Assembly: GCA_001566295.1 (NCBI GenBank)
Contig: KQ964259.1
Span: forward strand, 372,001 to 436,000
Reading direction: 5' to 3'
DNA from: Microdochium bolleyi
Taxonomy: Eukaryota; Ascomycota; Sordariomycetes; Xylariales; Microdochiaceae
Length of the DNA stretch: 64,000 nt
The position numbers and the translations under genes are program-made. Of the stretch, positions 43,873 to 56,838 are shown one piece after another. Within the stretch, counting starts at the first letter, position 1. Each line of letters begins with the position of its first letter. The notes below the pieces were generated by a model. That model saw nothing but the letters and a program-made list of their open reading frames with translations, did no database searches and was not told where the DNA came from.

Positions 43873-46800
43873 ATGGCCGAGTCGGCGGGTCTGGCCCTCG
43901 GCGTCATCTCGCTCGCGATCCAAGTCTGTAAGGGCATCATCACCTACGTCGACGTCGTGCGCGGCAAGACCGACGCCCTGAACCCCCTGGAAGAGAAGGC
44001 CAAGGACCTATCGCGCACCTTGGAGTTGGTCGGCAAGACCCTCGATCATATCCGAGCGACGGCCACGGACTCGCAGTCGCCAACGACGGTGGGCCTATTG
44101 GCTACGATTGGCCACAGCGTCAAGTCGTGTGAGCATGACCTTGAGGAGCTGGAGAAGTTTCTGGACAGATATGCCGACAGGCTCCCAGCTTCGGGCCGCC
44201 GTTCGGGGTTCAAAGTCACCTACAACAACTTGAAGAGGACCCTCGAGTATGGATTTCGCGAGAAGGAAGTTGGCGAGATGGAGACTAGGCTGGGCGCTGT
44301 CAACTCGACTTTGTCGTTGGGGCTTCAGAGTCTCAGTCTGTAAGTGAATCCGAATGCTCCGTTGTCAAAACGGCGAAGCTGACCGAGGTCGCCTTGTTCA
44401 AGCGGCTTCGCTATTGATCAGACCGAGAAAATCGCCGCGCTTCAGAGCAACGGTATCCAGCTTGGGACACATGTCCTCACACGATACCAGGCAGTTGGGA
44501 ACATGCAAGAGGAATCGGCGCAAATTTTGCAGCAACTCGACAGTCTCGAGGAGACGATGGAGAAGCTCATCGAGCCACTTACCAGAATTCTGCAGATGAA
44601 TCAGTCAGAAGTTCTATCGCACATTGATGGTTCGAAGCAGGATATTGTGGAACGTGTCGATACCCACCAAACGGCTCTTTTGGCCGAGTTCGCCATGGTG
44701 AGGGAGTCACTCGCAATGCTCACAGCGGGCCTGGACACCGTCACAAAATCTGAGCTCACCATGATCTCTGCCCAAAGGCTCACTTCGCAGCCGGGCTTGC
44801 TCCGCGACACGTTTATGTGCAACAAAGACGCTCATGCTGTATATAAGGACCTGCAAATATCGACCACGGACAGCAACGTTGGGAGGTGGTCTCCATGCAG
44901 TTGCCGCCAGTATCGCGCCTCTCGGTCTCGCCAGGAGCATTGGAAACTGATCTCGTTCAGTCATCAGAGCATCCTACAGCATCATCCTCTTTGCCGACTC
45001 TCCAAGTCCATCACAGCGACGAAAGGCACGCAAAGTTCCTTTGCTGCTCGACTAACACTCTTCAACACTGCCATCGATTTCACTGTCAAGGTCAGTTATG
45101 GGTGGGGACAGGGTGCTGGGGGCTGTAACATCAGTCCCCGGCTGTCCACCCACGCCGTGGTCGATTCCCGCTGTGCGCCTACATTCAGGCTTGTGTATTG
45201 TATGGAGCAGAGTTTGAGGCTATATGAAAGGGGTCGACTGGACAATGCAGAGATACGAGAAGTCTTCACGGCTGCAGTGCGGAAGATAAGAGAAGTCTTT
45301 TTGGCCCGGAAAGCCTTCCCGACGGATACAAATAGTGCTGGACAGAACCTCCTACATCTCATGGCCTGCATGACGCGTGGCTTGGTAAGTTTTGTGGCTA
45401 TCAGCATCCTATAAGTTTTGCGGTTGCGCAATGCACTAACCTATCATCTGGACTATGCATAGACTGTGGTAAGCTACCTCGGTACAGGCAGTGTGGTGAA
45501 CAAGATTCTTCGAGACGCCATGTCCGAGCTGATCCACGATTTCGGCGTTCCCCCCGGGCAGAGAGATTGCAATGGGTTGTGAGTACCATGAAGCTGTCAT
45601 TCAAGATCAAGACGTGCCCAACAGCTGATTTCCCGTCACAGAACGCCTCTGACAATAGCCATGAACGAGCTTGTGTGGGGCGAAACCAGGACCGTTGAGT
45701 TGCTGGTTCCGCATCCTGCAGACGCTCAGGACCCTCATATGTGGTACCATGGGCATCCTCTATCACGACTTGCCAAGCGTCCAGGAATTGCGTCGAGATT
45801 CTGCAATAGTAAGACAAATGCCTCGAAGGGTCATTCAACAGTACTGATGTCTTCGCCACGATAGCATTCAACGTCGATCCGCTCAGCGAGGCAATCATCT
45901 ACAATCGCCCAACACTTGTCAGAGACCTCATTCGACAAAGTCCCAGTATTCTCACAGAGGGCGCGGCATTCGGATTTCCCTCGCACCTCTTCCTCTCTCG
46001 AAATAGTCCCGATTGCTTTGAAGCGATTCTGTCATGTCTCATCGACGCAAGAAAGACTCACCAATTGCACATAGCAAGTGGTCTTTCATTGCTTCTCGAT
46101 GTGACAGACCTCGCTGGGGGGACCGTGGCAGAGTCTCTGGCCCACATATGCAGTGTGCAGGTTCTATCAGAAGAAATGATCCCGGATGATGGCCCCTGTC
46201 GGTTGGCGCCGATTATGTCGACACTGCTCGCACTGGGCTGCAGCATGCGCCCTTCCCGCATGATGGCTAGGAATTTTGGATGTGCAGATTGCCTCGAAGC
46301 CTACTGTACGGAGCTTGCAGTTCGACGCACCCGTTGAAACAATTCGCCATGCAGAATCTGCCATCGGGTTTGGTTCAAAGGTTTGAGCTGAACGCCCCTC
46401 AACCTCTTGACAAGCATCTTGCACCGGTCTTGCAAGCACTTCGCAGCTCTTGTGTGTCTGTACCAGGCTATCTGGTCGGCGTCGATGATGAATGCAATCG
46501 CCAGTCTGTGTGGCACGGATTCATCGAGTGGCGTGAAAGACAATTCACCACCCAATACCCCATGCAGAGGCTTCGAAATGTCGATGTCCCATATGCCACT
46601 GCCCTGTTCGCTGCTGGCTTTAGGGACATTCATGCGCCTGACAGCGCGGGCAACACGCTCTTGAGCCATATCATACAGATTCCATATGGACTACGGCGCG
46701 ACTATTTCCGTCCGTGGCCCTTGCTGGACTGGATCTTAGACCAAGGTGACAGGGACACGACCCTTACGGCGTTCTGGACTTACGGCCATGTGGCACATCC

Positions 46801-47749
46801 CGTGCGCTGGTTCAAGTGCGTCATGTGCAAGCATGAACGCCTCATTACGAGTCTCACTACCGCTCATATGCTTGCCGACTCCTTAGGCACAAGCCTTACC
46901 TGGGTGGTGGAGAACCTCATCGACAGCAAAGCAAAGGAGCGCTGGGTGAAGCTCGCCCGGGAAGTGCAAAGCTTCACTATGCATGACGCAAGCAAATGTC
47001 CCTGTTCTCCCGGAGGACGGACTCCTTTCATCTTCCTGCTACAGGGTTATATTAGTGACATCTCTTCCATGAGAAGTCCTGACGAACTCAAGGAGAGACT
47101 CAAGACACTCATCGAAACGAGCGGCGAATCGTGGAGCGTATGGCATTATCAGACAGCATTCCGCCAGTTCACGTTCGAGGCACTATCGTTGGAGCATACG
47201 TGCGACTACCCCCCAGACGAGGCAGAGCAACCCGCAGAATACGACGACGACGACGTGGTTTCCTCCCTCAACACGCCACACGACCAGACATTGGCTCTCA
47301 TGTTTGAGGAGGTCTCCAGTGAGCTTGGGGCTAGGATCAGCACAGACGCGCAGTCTTTTAATGATCTCAGCGTGACGTACAAGCAAGGATCACGATCTTC
47401 GATAACACCACTATCCGGGAACGAGGCGCAGGACGACGACGACGCCGGCTACGAGAGTGGGCACGACTCCGACTCTGGCTATTCGAGCTACGGATCTGGG
47501 GGCGAGTCAAAGGGGTCCACCACGTTCGACAATCTCTGGCCGGAGTGGCTGGACTTATGGGTGGCGCGTCTTGAAGCCGTGCAGAGAAAGTTATCCCAGC
47601 AAAGTATCAAAGACAACCATCTCCAGAGTGCACGGGAGATTGGCGTAGTGTGGTGCGCACCACCACCGGCGGTCCGACCCCTGATCTGGGATCAGGGGAC
47701 TAAAGAGTACTGGCTGCATCAGCTGGACGATATATGGCCCGAGTCATGA
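43873..47749 (+). CDS. STAND-type N-terminal domain / ankyrin-like protein, apparent frameshift near 46320
   Basis: Exons 43873-44339, 44403-45384, 45463-45578, 45642-45808 and 45865-46337 give 734 codons to a stop. The next reading frame (open 46280-47749) continues the same type of protein, so a one-base loss between about 46285 and 46337 best explains the data (see findings). The N-terminus (MAESAGLALGVISLAIQVCKG, then PLEEKAKDLSRTLELVGKTL) matches the fungal STAND/PigL-type helical domain. A coiled coil (ESAQILQQLDSLEETMEKL) follows, then a CSCR motif, and ankyrin-like units (LTIAMNELVWGETRTVELL, AGNTLLSHIIQIPYG). No P-loop or NACHT/NB-ARC motif is visible. The acidic tail has DDDD and YESGHDSDSGYSS runs. 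Probably a non-self-recognition-type protein or a decaying copy of one. Confidence 0.72.
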
Positions 47750-49953
47750 TCATGGCCGGTCTCAATCTCAGACAGCTTTCAAACATGTAGTGTATCTCAT
47801 CAAACTGATATACCAACACGCACATATCAATGCCCGTTCAGCAACTTCCAGCACACGCGTACATAGCTCGAAATGACCCTGGTCACGAGTCAGTCTTATA
47901 TAGCAGCATTTCTGGCGCCCGACATCCTGATAATGGTGAATATCATCTACACCGCTTCGCGACTCGTACAATATTGATTCCTTTTGCAGTGACGTACGTA
48001 TTGTCCGTGGTTTGGGAGTGGCTTCATTCAAGGGGAAAGCAACCAAGGTGCTGGGCGTTACGGCCGGGTAGGAACTAAGGGTGAAGATGAATATTTCATT
48101 GACAGGAGTTAGCTTTACTGGACTGTCCTTGTGCCGTTGTTTCTGGGGCACTAGCCTACTTGCGCACATGACAGCCTTACAGCCAAAGCCACTCCGCTCC
48201 CTAGATCGCAAGCCACTCAGATCGTGGCGCCGCCATGACACTGCTATATCATTTGATTGGTCGCTGGGCCATTTGGGTCAGCCTGCCATAAGGCTTCTGA
48301 GCACTCTTCTGCAGAAGCAGGAAGACACGTCGCGCAATGCCGAGCCAACATGCAAACTTTGTGGTTTGGTTGACGTTTTGTAATCAAGGTAGATCAAATA
48401 CAGTTGGCGGTGGTGCCTGCTAGGATTTGGGCTCAAGGCGTAATTAGCTCGAACAAGGTTGCTGATGGCCGAAGCCACGCGGCGTCGAAGAGTCTGGGGG
48501 CTGGATGATTAATGGCATGACTGCCTGACTCGACTTTTGCGGTCGTTTTTGCGGACTGTTGGAACGGCTCTTCTCCAGGAGAACGGGGCTCGCTGGCCAG
48601 CAGGGTAACTGGAGACTTTATCGACGGCACTTGAGCAGTCCCAAGCCCGTGGAAACACAATCTGCAGAGCCCACTCTCGGGACAAGCTACCGGCTGGTAA
48701 CTGGATCGCGAGTCATTGAGCAGGCCCACCACAACCCAAACCTGGCAATCATCAGTATGAATCTGAATCCCACTGAAACGGGACAATGCGTCGATGTACC
48801 CTGGCTTGACCCTGCACACCAGAGTGCAAAGCGGCTTTCTTGCCAAGGACGAAAGGTCGTACCGCAGTTCGTGCCGTGGTCTGGCTGCCGTGGTGAAGTC
48901 TGGCAGAGCCGCCCGGTCCCGGCTGACATGAGCTAGCCGATCCTAATCACCTAGTGCAGGACAGCGGCACGGGCAGAAGCGTGCCGGTAGCTCAGGTGTG
49001 AAGCTCTGTCCGCAAGCTTACTAGCGCCTCCAGACCCTAAAGTGTCATCTGGTCGTCGTCGTTGTCGTCGTCGCCGCCGTCGTCGTCGTTGTCGAGAGTT
49101 GCACTATTGTCCGCTAGACAGCCAGCCACCGCCTTGTGTCTGCTCCGTGCCGGGTCCGAGCACATGTCTGCTGCCGATCCCTCTCGAACATGGCGGGACT
49201 GGCCCTTGCACGATGGAGCCCGGCCAGGGATCCCGGACGGGATCATGACAAGGTGCTGGGGTCTTGTGGGAAGCAGCAGGAGTCAAGACCCCTGGCGCTG
49301 CGAGACCCCGGCCTCACGTGGCTCCGACCTGTGGCGAGGACTTGTTGCGGTGTTGTCAGATACCTGGCGGGCGAGGAAGCAGGGATGGCGCAGAAGGAGT
49401 CAGTCGCGCGGCTGCTGCGCTGCTCTCTTTTTCAGTGTCGGACTGGCTGCAACTCTGTGGTGCTGCCAAACTCTTTTTCGGAAGCAATGTCTACGCGTTG
49501 ACTCAGGCTGGAGGGCGAGCAGCGAATCAGGAGGCTGGCACCGGGCTGCAGGCGCGGTGGCATGAATCAAAATCGGCGCCACAGAAGCAAGAGAGGGAGC
49601 AAGAGATCGGAAAGAAGCAACACAAAGGCCGCTGCGCTGCCCTAGGGGCTGTGAGGGAGAGATTGGCAGCCATCGCGTCACGGGCGTGACTGCATTGCAG
49701 TGCCCAGAGCCCACACACCCGGTGCGGAGGACGGGGTCCTTGCAGTCGGGGGTGCTCCTACTTGTTGCGTTCGTGCCTGCCTCGCCAAGTCGATTCCCCA
49801 TAAGGCCACCACGGCTCCCTCGGCCAGACCTCTGGGAACCTGCATCCATGAGGCCCTGTTCTGGTTCTTTTCACTGCACGTCTCGGCTCCTTCTCCTGGT
49901 CCATCTCGACATTTGCTGTCGGGCAGCCCAGCGCACAACTACCCCGGTGCACG
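47750..49953. other. Long intergenic region, 2.2 kb
   Basis: Contains the trinucleotide tract at 49052-49094 and many short overlapping frames without motifs. The frames at 49060-49690 arise from GC-rich low-complexity DNA. The last few hundred bases must hold the promoter of the CFEM receptor. Confidence 0.5.
49052..49094. repeat. GTC/GTT/GCC trinucleotide microsatellite
   Basis: About 14 imperfect units of GTC with GTT and GCC variants. Non-coding by context. Confidence 0.85.
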
Positions 49954-51628
49954 ATGCGCCTCCTGCCGGTCCTGGCGACGGCCTTGCTCGGCCTCGCCGC
50001 GCCTGCGCTGGCCGCCATCGACATCCCCTCCTGTGGTGTATGTCCATTCCCCTCTGCTGTTCTTTTCGTTGTCAAAAGCTGACCCTTGTCTACGATAACC
50101 AGCTCTCCTGCCTGCTTGGCGACATCATCACAAAGTCGGACTGTCGCTCCTTCGCCAACACGACGTGCCTCTGCTCCAATCAGCAGGTCACGGACCAGCT
50201 CGGGGCTTGTATCCTCGACAAATGCACCATCCGCGATGCCTTGACCATGCAGAAGTTCTCAGATGAGACCTGCAAGCGGCCCAGAGTCGACCACTCGGGC
50301 CCAGCACGCGTCGTCCCGCCCTTGTTCGGCGCCCTCGCCCTCCTCCTCTTCGGCCTCCGCATCGTCTCCCGCTGCACGGCAGGCACGCGCAGCTGGAGGA
50401 TAGACGACTGGGCCATCGTGCCCGCCGTTGTCGCCACCACCGCCCTCGTCGTACTCTGCGGCTTCCTGGCCAGCCGCGGCCTGGGTATTGACATATGGTA
50501 TCTGGACCCGGACCAGGTCACCCATCTCCTCCACATGTTCTTTGTGGGCGAGATCTTATACATCTTCATCGTCCCGATGACCAAGATCTCGGTCCTCATC
50601 TTCTACCTGCAGATATTTCCCGAGCGCATCTACAAGCGGGCCACCATCGGGCTCATCATCCTCAATGTCCTCTATCTCATTGCCTTTCTCGTCACCACCG
50701 TGTTTCAGTGCACGCCAGTCAGGTATGTCGGATGACCCAACCCTCTCAGTGTACGATGCTGACTCTCGAGTCTAGTGGAGCTTGGATGACCTGGGATGGC
50801 ACTTTTGAGGCCAGCTGCCGTAGTCTGAACAAGCAGGTCTGGGCTGCCGCAACGACGAGTATCGTACTAGATGTGGCCATGCTGGTCTTGCCTATGCCGG
50901 CGCTCTGGAAACTCAACATGTCCCTGCGCAAGAAGCTGCAAGTCATGTTCATGTTCAGCCTGGGTCTCTTGTGAGTCCACACAAAGTCCCCAGCCCAGTA
51001 ACCAGATGTGGCGTATGCACACGTGCGTTCGCCAGAAGCTAACAGTTGCGGGACAACAGCGTGACGATTGTATCCATTCTTCGGCTACAGTACATTGTTA
51101 CGTTCGCGACGACGCGCAACCCGACTCGTGAGCCACCCTCTGACCCTTTCCTGAGCTAATGTCCTTTCTTCACGATGACTAATGTGTCCTATCTCAATTG
51201 CAGAGGACTTTGTGCCTGTTGGCATTTGGAGCGTGGTTGAGGTGTCTGTGGGCATCATCTGTGCGTGCCTGCCTGCGCTCCGGTCGCTTCTCTCGAGGGT
51301 CCTGCCCCGGGTCTTTGGCACGACAGTCAACACTGCAAAGTCGAGCCAGTTTACGCAGTCGCACATCCGCGTCAAGTCCGAATTTACGGTGCAGTCGCAG
51401 CAGTCGCGACGGCCGGACGAAGACTCGTCCATCGAGCTCATCCTGCACGATCCGAGCACGGGTAGGTCCCTTCAGAGGCCGCGGCCCGTCCGGCCACAGG
51501 ATCGGCGCAATACGCGCGAGCTCAAGGCCGACATTGAGGCTGCCATGACCGCTGCCGCCGCAACGTACCCCCGAGATCGACGGGACTCGGCCCACTCCAT
51601 GGCGGCGCCACCCCGGACGCTGCCCTGA
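49954..51628 (+). CDS. CFEM-domain Pth11-type receptor-like membrane protein
   Basis: Exons 49954-50037, 50103-50722, 50776-50970, 51060-51127, 51204-51628 (463 aa). The signal peptide MRLLPVLATALLGLAAPALA is followed by a CFEM domain with eight Cys in the standard order (SCG, SC, DC, TCLC, AC, KC, TC; residues about 27-86). Seven hydrophobic helices of the fungal rhodopsin domain follow, with family landmarks FLASRGLGIDIWYL, KISVLIFYLQIFP, WDGTFEASCRSLNKQVW and GIWSVVEVSVGIICACLPALR, then a 110-residue Ser/Arg-rich tail. This is the architecture of Magnaporthe Pth11, a plasma-membrane sensor of surface cues. The ligand cannot be inferred. It is followed on the same strand, after 351 bp, by an SDR gene. 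Confidence 0.88.
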
Positions 51629-51979
51629 GGCCAGGACCCTCACCCAAGGATTATCTCCAGTTACTCCAGCTCGAGAGGTGGAGTGCCTGTCTTGGCAGTC
51701 CGGGGGGTTGCACCCCTCCTCCACTTCGCTGCTAAAGCAGCCTCCACCTCCTGACACCCTCTTCTCTGTCGCTGCGACAGCATTGCCTGATTCGCCCTGA
51801 TCCATTTGGCCAACGAGCTGAGTGCTCTCACCGGTCGCGTTGGTCGGCAGCTCGGCTCTTGCGCCTGAACCCCGCACCAACGCTCTTCAGCACTTCCCAC
51901 GTAAATCCGGGGTGCATAACGTCGTTTGAAAGCAGCAAGTGGCATCATCAGCCACAAGATTACAGTGTCAACAGTCACA
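51629..51979. other. Intergenic between co-oriented CFEM receptor and SDR genes
   Basis: 3' flank and promoter; no other feature. Confidence 0.5.
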
Positions 51980-52998
51980 ATGAGCGTCGTCACGATCGAT
52001 CAAGAGCTTTTCGCCCGACTCAAGGACAAGGTTGTCGTGGTGACGGGGGGCTCTTCCGGCATCGGTCTCGCGACCGTCCGGCTCCTGCTCTCCAACGGCG
52101 CCAGTGTAGTCAACGTGGATCTGAACGACGGCCCAGTCAGCCAAAGCCAGGATGCAGCATCATACCAGTTCGTCAGGGCCAACGTGACGTCCTGGTCTGA
52201 ACTGCGTGCGGCTTTCGAGCACGCCGTCACGACTTTCGGTGTCGTGGACCATGTTTTTGCGAATGCTGGTGAGTATGCTCGGTCATGGTTGACGTTGGGC
52301 GCTCCACTGGCTGGACCTGACGAAACTCCTATGGTGCAGGCATCAGGAACCAAACGAACTTGCTGGAGGACGACGTCGACGCGCAGGGGCTCCTGGCCGA
52401 GCCCAATCTTTCGTGCCTCCAGGTCAACCTTGTCGGAGTCCTGTACACAGTCAAGTTGGCCTTGCACTACATCCGCCGAGGCTCTTCGCCTGAGACCGGT
52501 CCGAGATGGGGTAGCATCATCCTCACGGCATCGGCATCATCGTTTCAGACGTTCTCCTCGGGCGACTATACCGTCGCAAAACATGGTGTACTGGGCGTCA
52601 TGAGATCGCTGGTCACGCATTTGAGCCAAGGTGTGGCCGAGAACGCGCCCACGCCACTCCGCATCAACTGCATCGCGCCCTCGTGGACGGATACCGGTGT
52701 GGTTCCGGGATTTCTGCTTGACAAAGCCGGAATCCCACACCAGTCCGCCGACGCAGTCGCACAGTCTGTACTCTTCCTCTTGGCTGATGTGTCGAGGCAC
52801 GGCAACTTTATATACTCCCGAAACGGTCAGTATCTCGAACTAGGCCAGAGCTTTGCAGACCACTCGAGACGAGCACTGCACTCCATCCCGGGTCAGGAAT
52901 CGTGGGTGGGCACGGAGGAGGACGAAATGTGGGCGCTGTTGAGGATTGGTGCGCAGATGCAGGCCGAGGCGATGGAGGCGGCAGCTCGCAAGAAGTGA
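51980..52998 (+). CDS. Short-chain dehydrogenase/reductase (classical SDR)
   Basis: Exons 51980-52268 and 52340-52998 (315 aa). Cofactor motif TGGSSGIG is at residues 22-29, the acidic VNVDLND after strand 2 favours NAD(H), and NAG follows strand 4 (split by the intron). The catalytic Ser is in LTASASSFQ and the Tyr-Lys pair in DYTVAKHG. The substrate-side region (PSWTDTGVVPGFLLDKAGI) resembles 15-hydroxyprostaglandin-dehydrogenase-like fungal SDRs. The start is the ATG giving MSVVTIDQELFARLKDK. Soluble; substrate unknown. Confidence 0.9.
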
Positions 52999-54662
52999 AA
53001 TGGCAAACAGGATTGAAACGGGAAACGCTAGATCGTCAAGATCCCCGGCAGGCGTAGTTGCAGCAGCAATCTCATGATTTCAAGGTTACCGCGCACTTTG
53101 TTCATCTGGTCGTTGTGTGCTTCCTCACTGACAGACGCCCAGTCCTACATAGTATAGGCTCAAATGCCAAGACCGCGACATGGGTGATCAGTTGCAGCCC
53201 TCGTCGGTTTTCTATGATAGCATCCTGACTGTGTTCGAACTCGTAACGGTATCCTGCATGGGCCTCCCCCCTCCCGTTCGGTTTCGTCCGTTGCTCTCAG
53301 GAAGAATACCGATGGCAACCGCCGGCTGCCTCTGAGTCAAGTGCAGTGCGTCGACATGGGAAATAGCGGCCGACTTTCTACCGCCAGTATGTTTCGTGAC
53401 ACCTGCTATGGACGGGGGTGTTCGAGATATACCTTCCGCAGGCGGGGGGGAATGAGCCGTCGGGAACTGTCCGCAGTATCATCGGATCTGTCACCAGACG
53501 GCGCGCCCCACGTTGGGGGTCAGGAGCGGGCTCCCACGAGTCAGGACGCTTGTTTCACTGTTGACGCAGACCAGGGTTTCGCCATTGTCTTCGCAATCTG
53601 CATGGTTATTATTCAGGATGCCTGTCTTCTGCTACCGCACCAGACAGATCGATCCCTGCCCTTTCCACACCACCGCGAACGGTGATCGGCGTGCCCTGCC
53701 CATGTCGGTGGTGGGGCTCAGAATTATTTAACCATATAGATGGCGTGAGGAACTCTCAGAACCCCTGCGACTGGATCAGGAAGTGTGTCTGTCTCATCGT
53801 GGCATGGAAGGGAGCAGAAAAGCAGTGCTGTGAGTCGTGACTGTGTATCACTGGGCCGGGTCCTGTCTCGCTTGCGGCTGCGTATACCACCCCATGACCT
53901 TTCCGCATCGAGTCAGTCGAAAACTGCAAGGCGTGCGCAACGTGGTCGATACCTGACTAATCCACTGGCTCATGGGCTGCTATGGCCTGGTTACCCTGAT
54001 AACAACCAGCCTAGTTACCCGGCCCACCATGGTCCTGGGTCCTGGGTTGAACAATTTTGGTTCCTCGAGGTCGCATGGGTCACCACGAGACAGCCTCCAG
54101 GCGACGCGCCACCGCCCCCACGTTTGCGCCATCCCGGTCCTTGTAACGGCTTCAGGAACAATCAGACTAAACGACCCGCTTTCCCGAAATTCGCGCCGTC
54201 AGGTAGGTAGGTATCTCGTCCGTTGTCCAGGCGGCTTGCCCAGGTTTCTCGGGTGATTCCCCACCGAAATGGTGGAATCCGGTGCTCCACAAACACCACG
54301 ACATCAGATCAGCCCGTTCTTGCGGGACGCGATTGAGCCAGGGGTGTGTTTGTCCCTCTCCGGGGAGCCGTTATATTGACAATAGGTTTTCTACAAGATG
54401 ATGTTGCTACGACGACAACATGCGAATGCATGCTCCTCCAGGCACGAATAATATGATATATGCCCGCTGCTGAGCACACGCCTAAGATAAGAATCAAAGA
54501 CCCATCAACCCATGATGACAAAGCCACGATATCACTGTCCAAAGATAGGCACCAAATTTGGGCTCATTTGAGCCTCTTTCCCCTCGGAGACCCTTGTCCC
54601 CCGTTAACACAGATCACCGCACTTGCCAATCAGGTTCGTACTGTTGTTATTGTTGCTCTGGC
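52999..54662. other. Intergenic, 1.66 kb
   Basis: Convergent 3' flanks of the SDR (+) and secreted-protein copy B (-). Only short motif-free frames, plus a GGTA-type run (GTAGGTAGGTA) near 54203-54213. Confidence 0.5.
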
Positions 54663-55390
54663 TTAGACGAGGCCGCCGCAGGCAGGCAGCTTCTCGTCCA
54701 GTTCCTCGAGGATGTCATTGAAGGTGTTCTGGACATTCGTGAACGCGCCCCGGACAGGAATGCCGGCGATCGGGACGCGGGCGACGAAGTCGTTGATCGC
54801 AGTTGCCAGATTGTTCTCGGCGTCGATGATCTGGAAGAAATGATGTTGCCAAGTTAGCGCCAGTCTGGTCTCGAAGGTGGTGAGAGGGGGGGCGGAGTTG
54901 CAAGTCGTTGCTGATGTCGTAATGATAAGTGGCCATGGTAATGAGGGGGACAATATGTGAAGCAGAAGGTACACACCGGCTGCATGGCAGCGCAGAACTG
55001 CTCCTGGGCCTCGACCGGAAGTCCGACGGGGACCAAAGAGACAGCCTCGATCACGCCGCCCAAGCCAACGTTGAGTTGATCGAGGTTCTGAAGGATATAA
55101 GGAATCCTCTTCAAGATGTTAACAAACACTCCAACTCATGATCTCTCTCATGCAGTGGAATCCGAGAGCGTCCAAGCGGGGGTTTGCCTTACGAATAGTA
55201 GTACGAGGATGTTGTCCGGCTGCAGAACTAGGCCTAAGATCAGGGATGTCAGGATGCTTATTGGCTCGAAGAGCGTGATGAACTCCTCGCCCGGTAGAGT
55301 GATATCGAGCTGGCGTGTCTGCAGCGGAGTTGCGGCTACTAGTGTGCCGACAAGCAGTAGGCCGGCAGACGATGCGAACTTGAAATGCAT
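54663..55390 (-). CDS. Small secreted protein, copy B (three exons, two Cys)
   Basis: Exons 55390-55193, 55108-54977, 54830-54663 (165 aa). Both introns fall between codons, as in copy A at 7098-8049. The signal peptide is MHFKFASSAGLLLVGTLVAA, then a leader with TRQLD (copy A has ARQLD). Exon 2 ends EQFCAAMQP (copy A: EQVCRSIQP) and exon 3 ends KLPACGGLV (copy A: RLPACEAIL). The mature protein is hydrophobic and helical. Copy B lacks the Gly/Ser-rich tail of copy A. The shared gene structure, spacing of the two Cys and leader show common descent. Expected to be secreted or surface-bound; function unknown. Confidence 0.8.
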
Positions 55391-56838
55391 ATTTGAAGAT
55401 GTCCGAAGAGACGCTGGTGGAAGAAGTGCAGATAAGTGCTAACGGAGATTCTGGATTGAGTAATGAAGCTAACAGGATCTGGGATGTTTAGGCTACTGGA
55501 GGCAGAGGTTCACGGTTGTTGTCTGGCAGTAGCGGCAGGTTTTATATTTGTGTACGCTGAGTGAGTTGACAACATTGAAACATAGCCGTGAATACGTTAC
55601 CTAACAGAATGGTAGTGACTTAGTATAAGCTACTGTGGCGCTGCTGACTCGAAAATTGAGGTGGTCTGATGACCATCTCCAGGCAGGTTAAATCGGCCTG
55701 TTTCTGTTCAGCTGCGTTTACTCGTTGGTTTATGAGAATTCAGGGAAGCCTGACTCTCCACAAGAAGCAGTGCCTTGTGACTGAATGCCTGGGTAGAAAC
55801 AAGAGTAGAGCTTGTCCATTGCAATTAAAGAGAGACAGTGTCTCAGCCGAGAGGCATAAACTCTCGGGATGTCGGGAGATCCCAGAAGCCGCGAACCTTG
55901 AGGCAACACCCATTGGTCGGTCATCGACAGCTTTTGCCCACCATGGGTGCGGCTGAAGCCACAAGCGAATAGGCAGCAAGAAGACCAAAGACAACGTTGA
56001 AAGACAATCCTCCACCACGAAGAAGATTGGTGAGTCACGGAATGGAAAGTCTACGCCGTGTTGCTTGGCACAGGACAAGGTTTCTAGGTCGCTATCTGGT
56101 CAGCTGTCTGCCGGAGAGCTTGCTGGTGTTTAGTAACAATGATGGCATGTTTGATGTTGCTGGAGTATCATTGTAGCAGAGAAATATTGAGATGCCCGAA
56201 GGCGACTAACTGCCTTGTTTGCGGGCTTTCGTCCTCATGTCTCCTGCCCTTGCCGCCACCGCCGCTGCCTTGGAACCAGTACACTATTCGCCGCCGTCAC
56301 GAAGCACCTTCACCACCACTGACACTAGTGTCGGTAAGGAGTTGTCGTCCTTTTAGGATTCGGCTACGCATGATTCCGTTGAACGTGCTAGCTGTGACGA
56401 AAGTGTGACGGTATTAAGCCACTACTCTGGCCTCCAGCAAAGTTCATCAACATGTTGGAAGCCCCACTGAACCGACCGGGCAGCATACATCTGCGAGAGT
56501 GGGTAGACAATTAGATATGCCCGAGCTTGCTGTTGCCCCTCTCGATCCTGCGCACCAATGTTCCCCGAAGAAGAGTGCTTGCTACGGTATAGCAGAAGAA
56601 TTGCGGATGAAGATGCTCCATTGCTGGACATGAATGCTTGTAGCTCCTGAGGATACCTCTTGTCTTCGCCATCCCAAGGAAAAGAGTACGAGCTAGAATA
56701 GTCGGGGTGGGAACCGGCCTGGCGACATTATTACAACAGCAAGCAATACAATTTCAAGAAAGCAGGCAGATAGCAGACTTGAGTACAATTGTATTGGTTC
56801 GACCGACACTTAATCCCGAGCGCTAGCGAGCAACATCT
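55391..56838. other. Intergenic, 1.45 kb
   Basis: Promoter of secreted-protein copy B and 3' flank of the GH93-like gene. No supported gene. Confidence 0.5.

Noticed and set aside
46155..46354. An intron joining the two frames of the STAND-like gene
   Set aside because: Only weak donors (GTGCAG, GTTCTA, GTTGGC) give the required length, and they would delete well-formed coding sequence; a one-base frameshift fits better.
49060..49690. Several overlapping + frames
   Set aside because: They derive from the GTC microsatellite and adjacent GC-rich DNA and exist in multiple frames at once.
7098..55390. Calling the two small secreted proteins HsbA outright
   Set aside because: Size and helical nature are compatible, but no diagnostic residues could be verified; left as an unnamed family.
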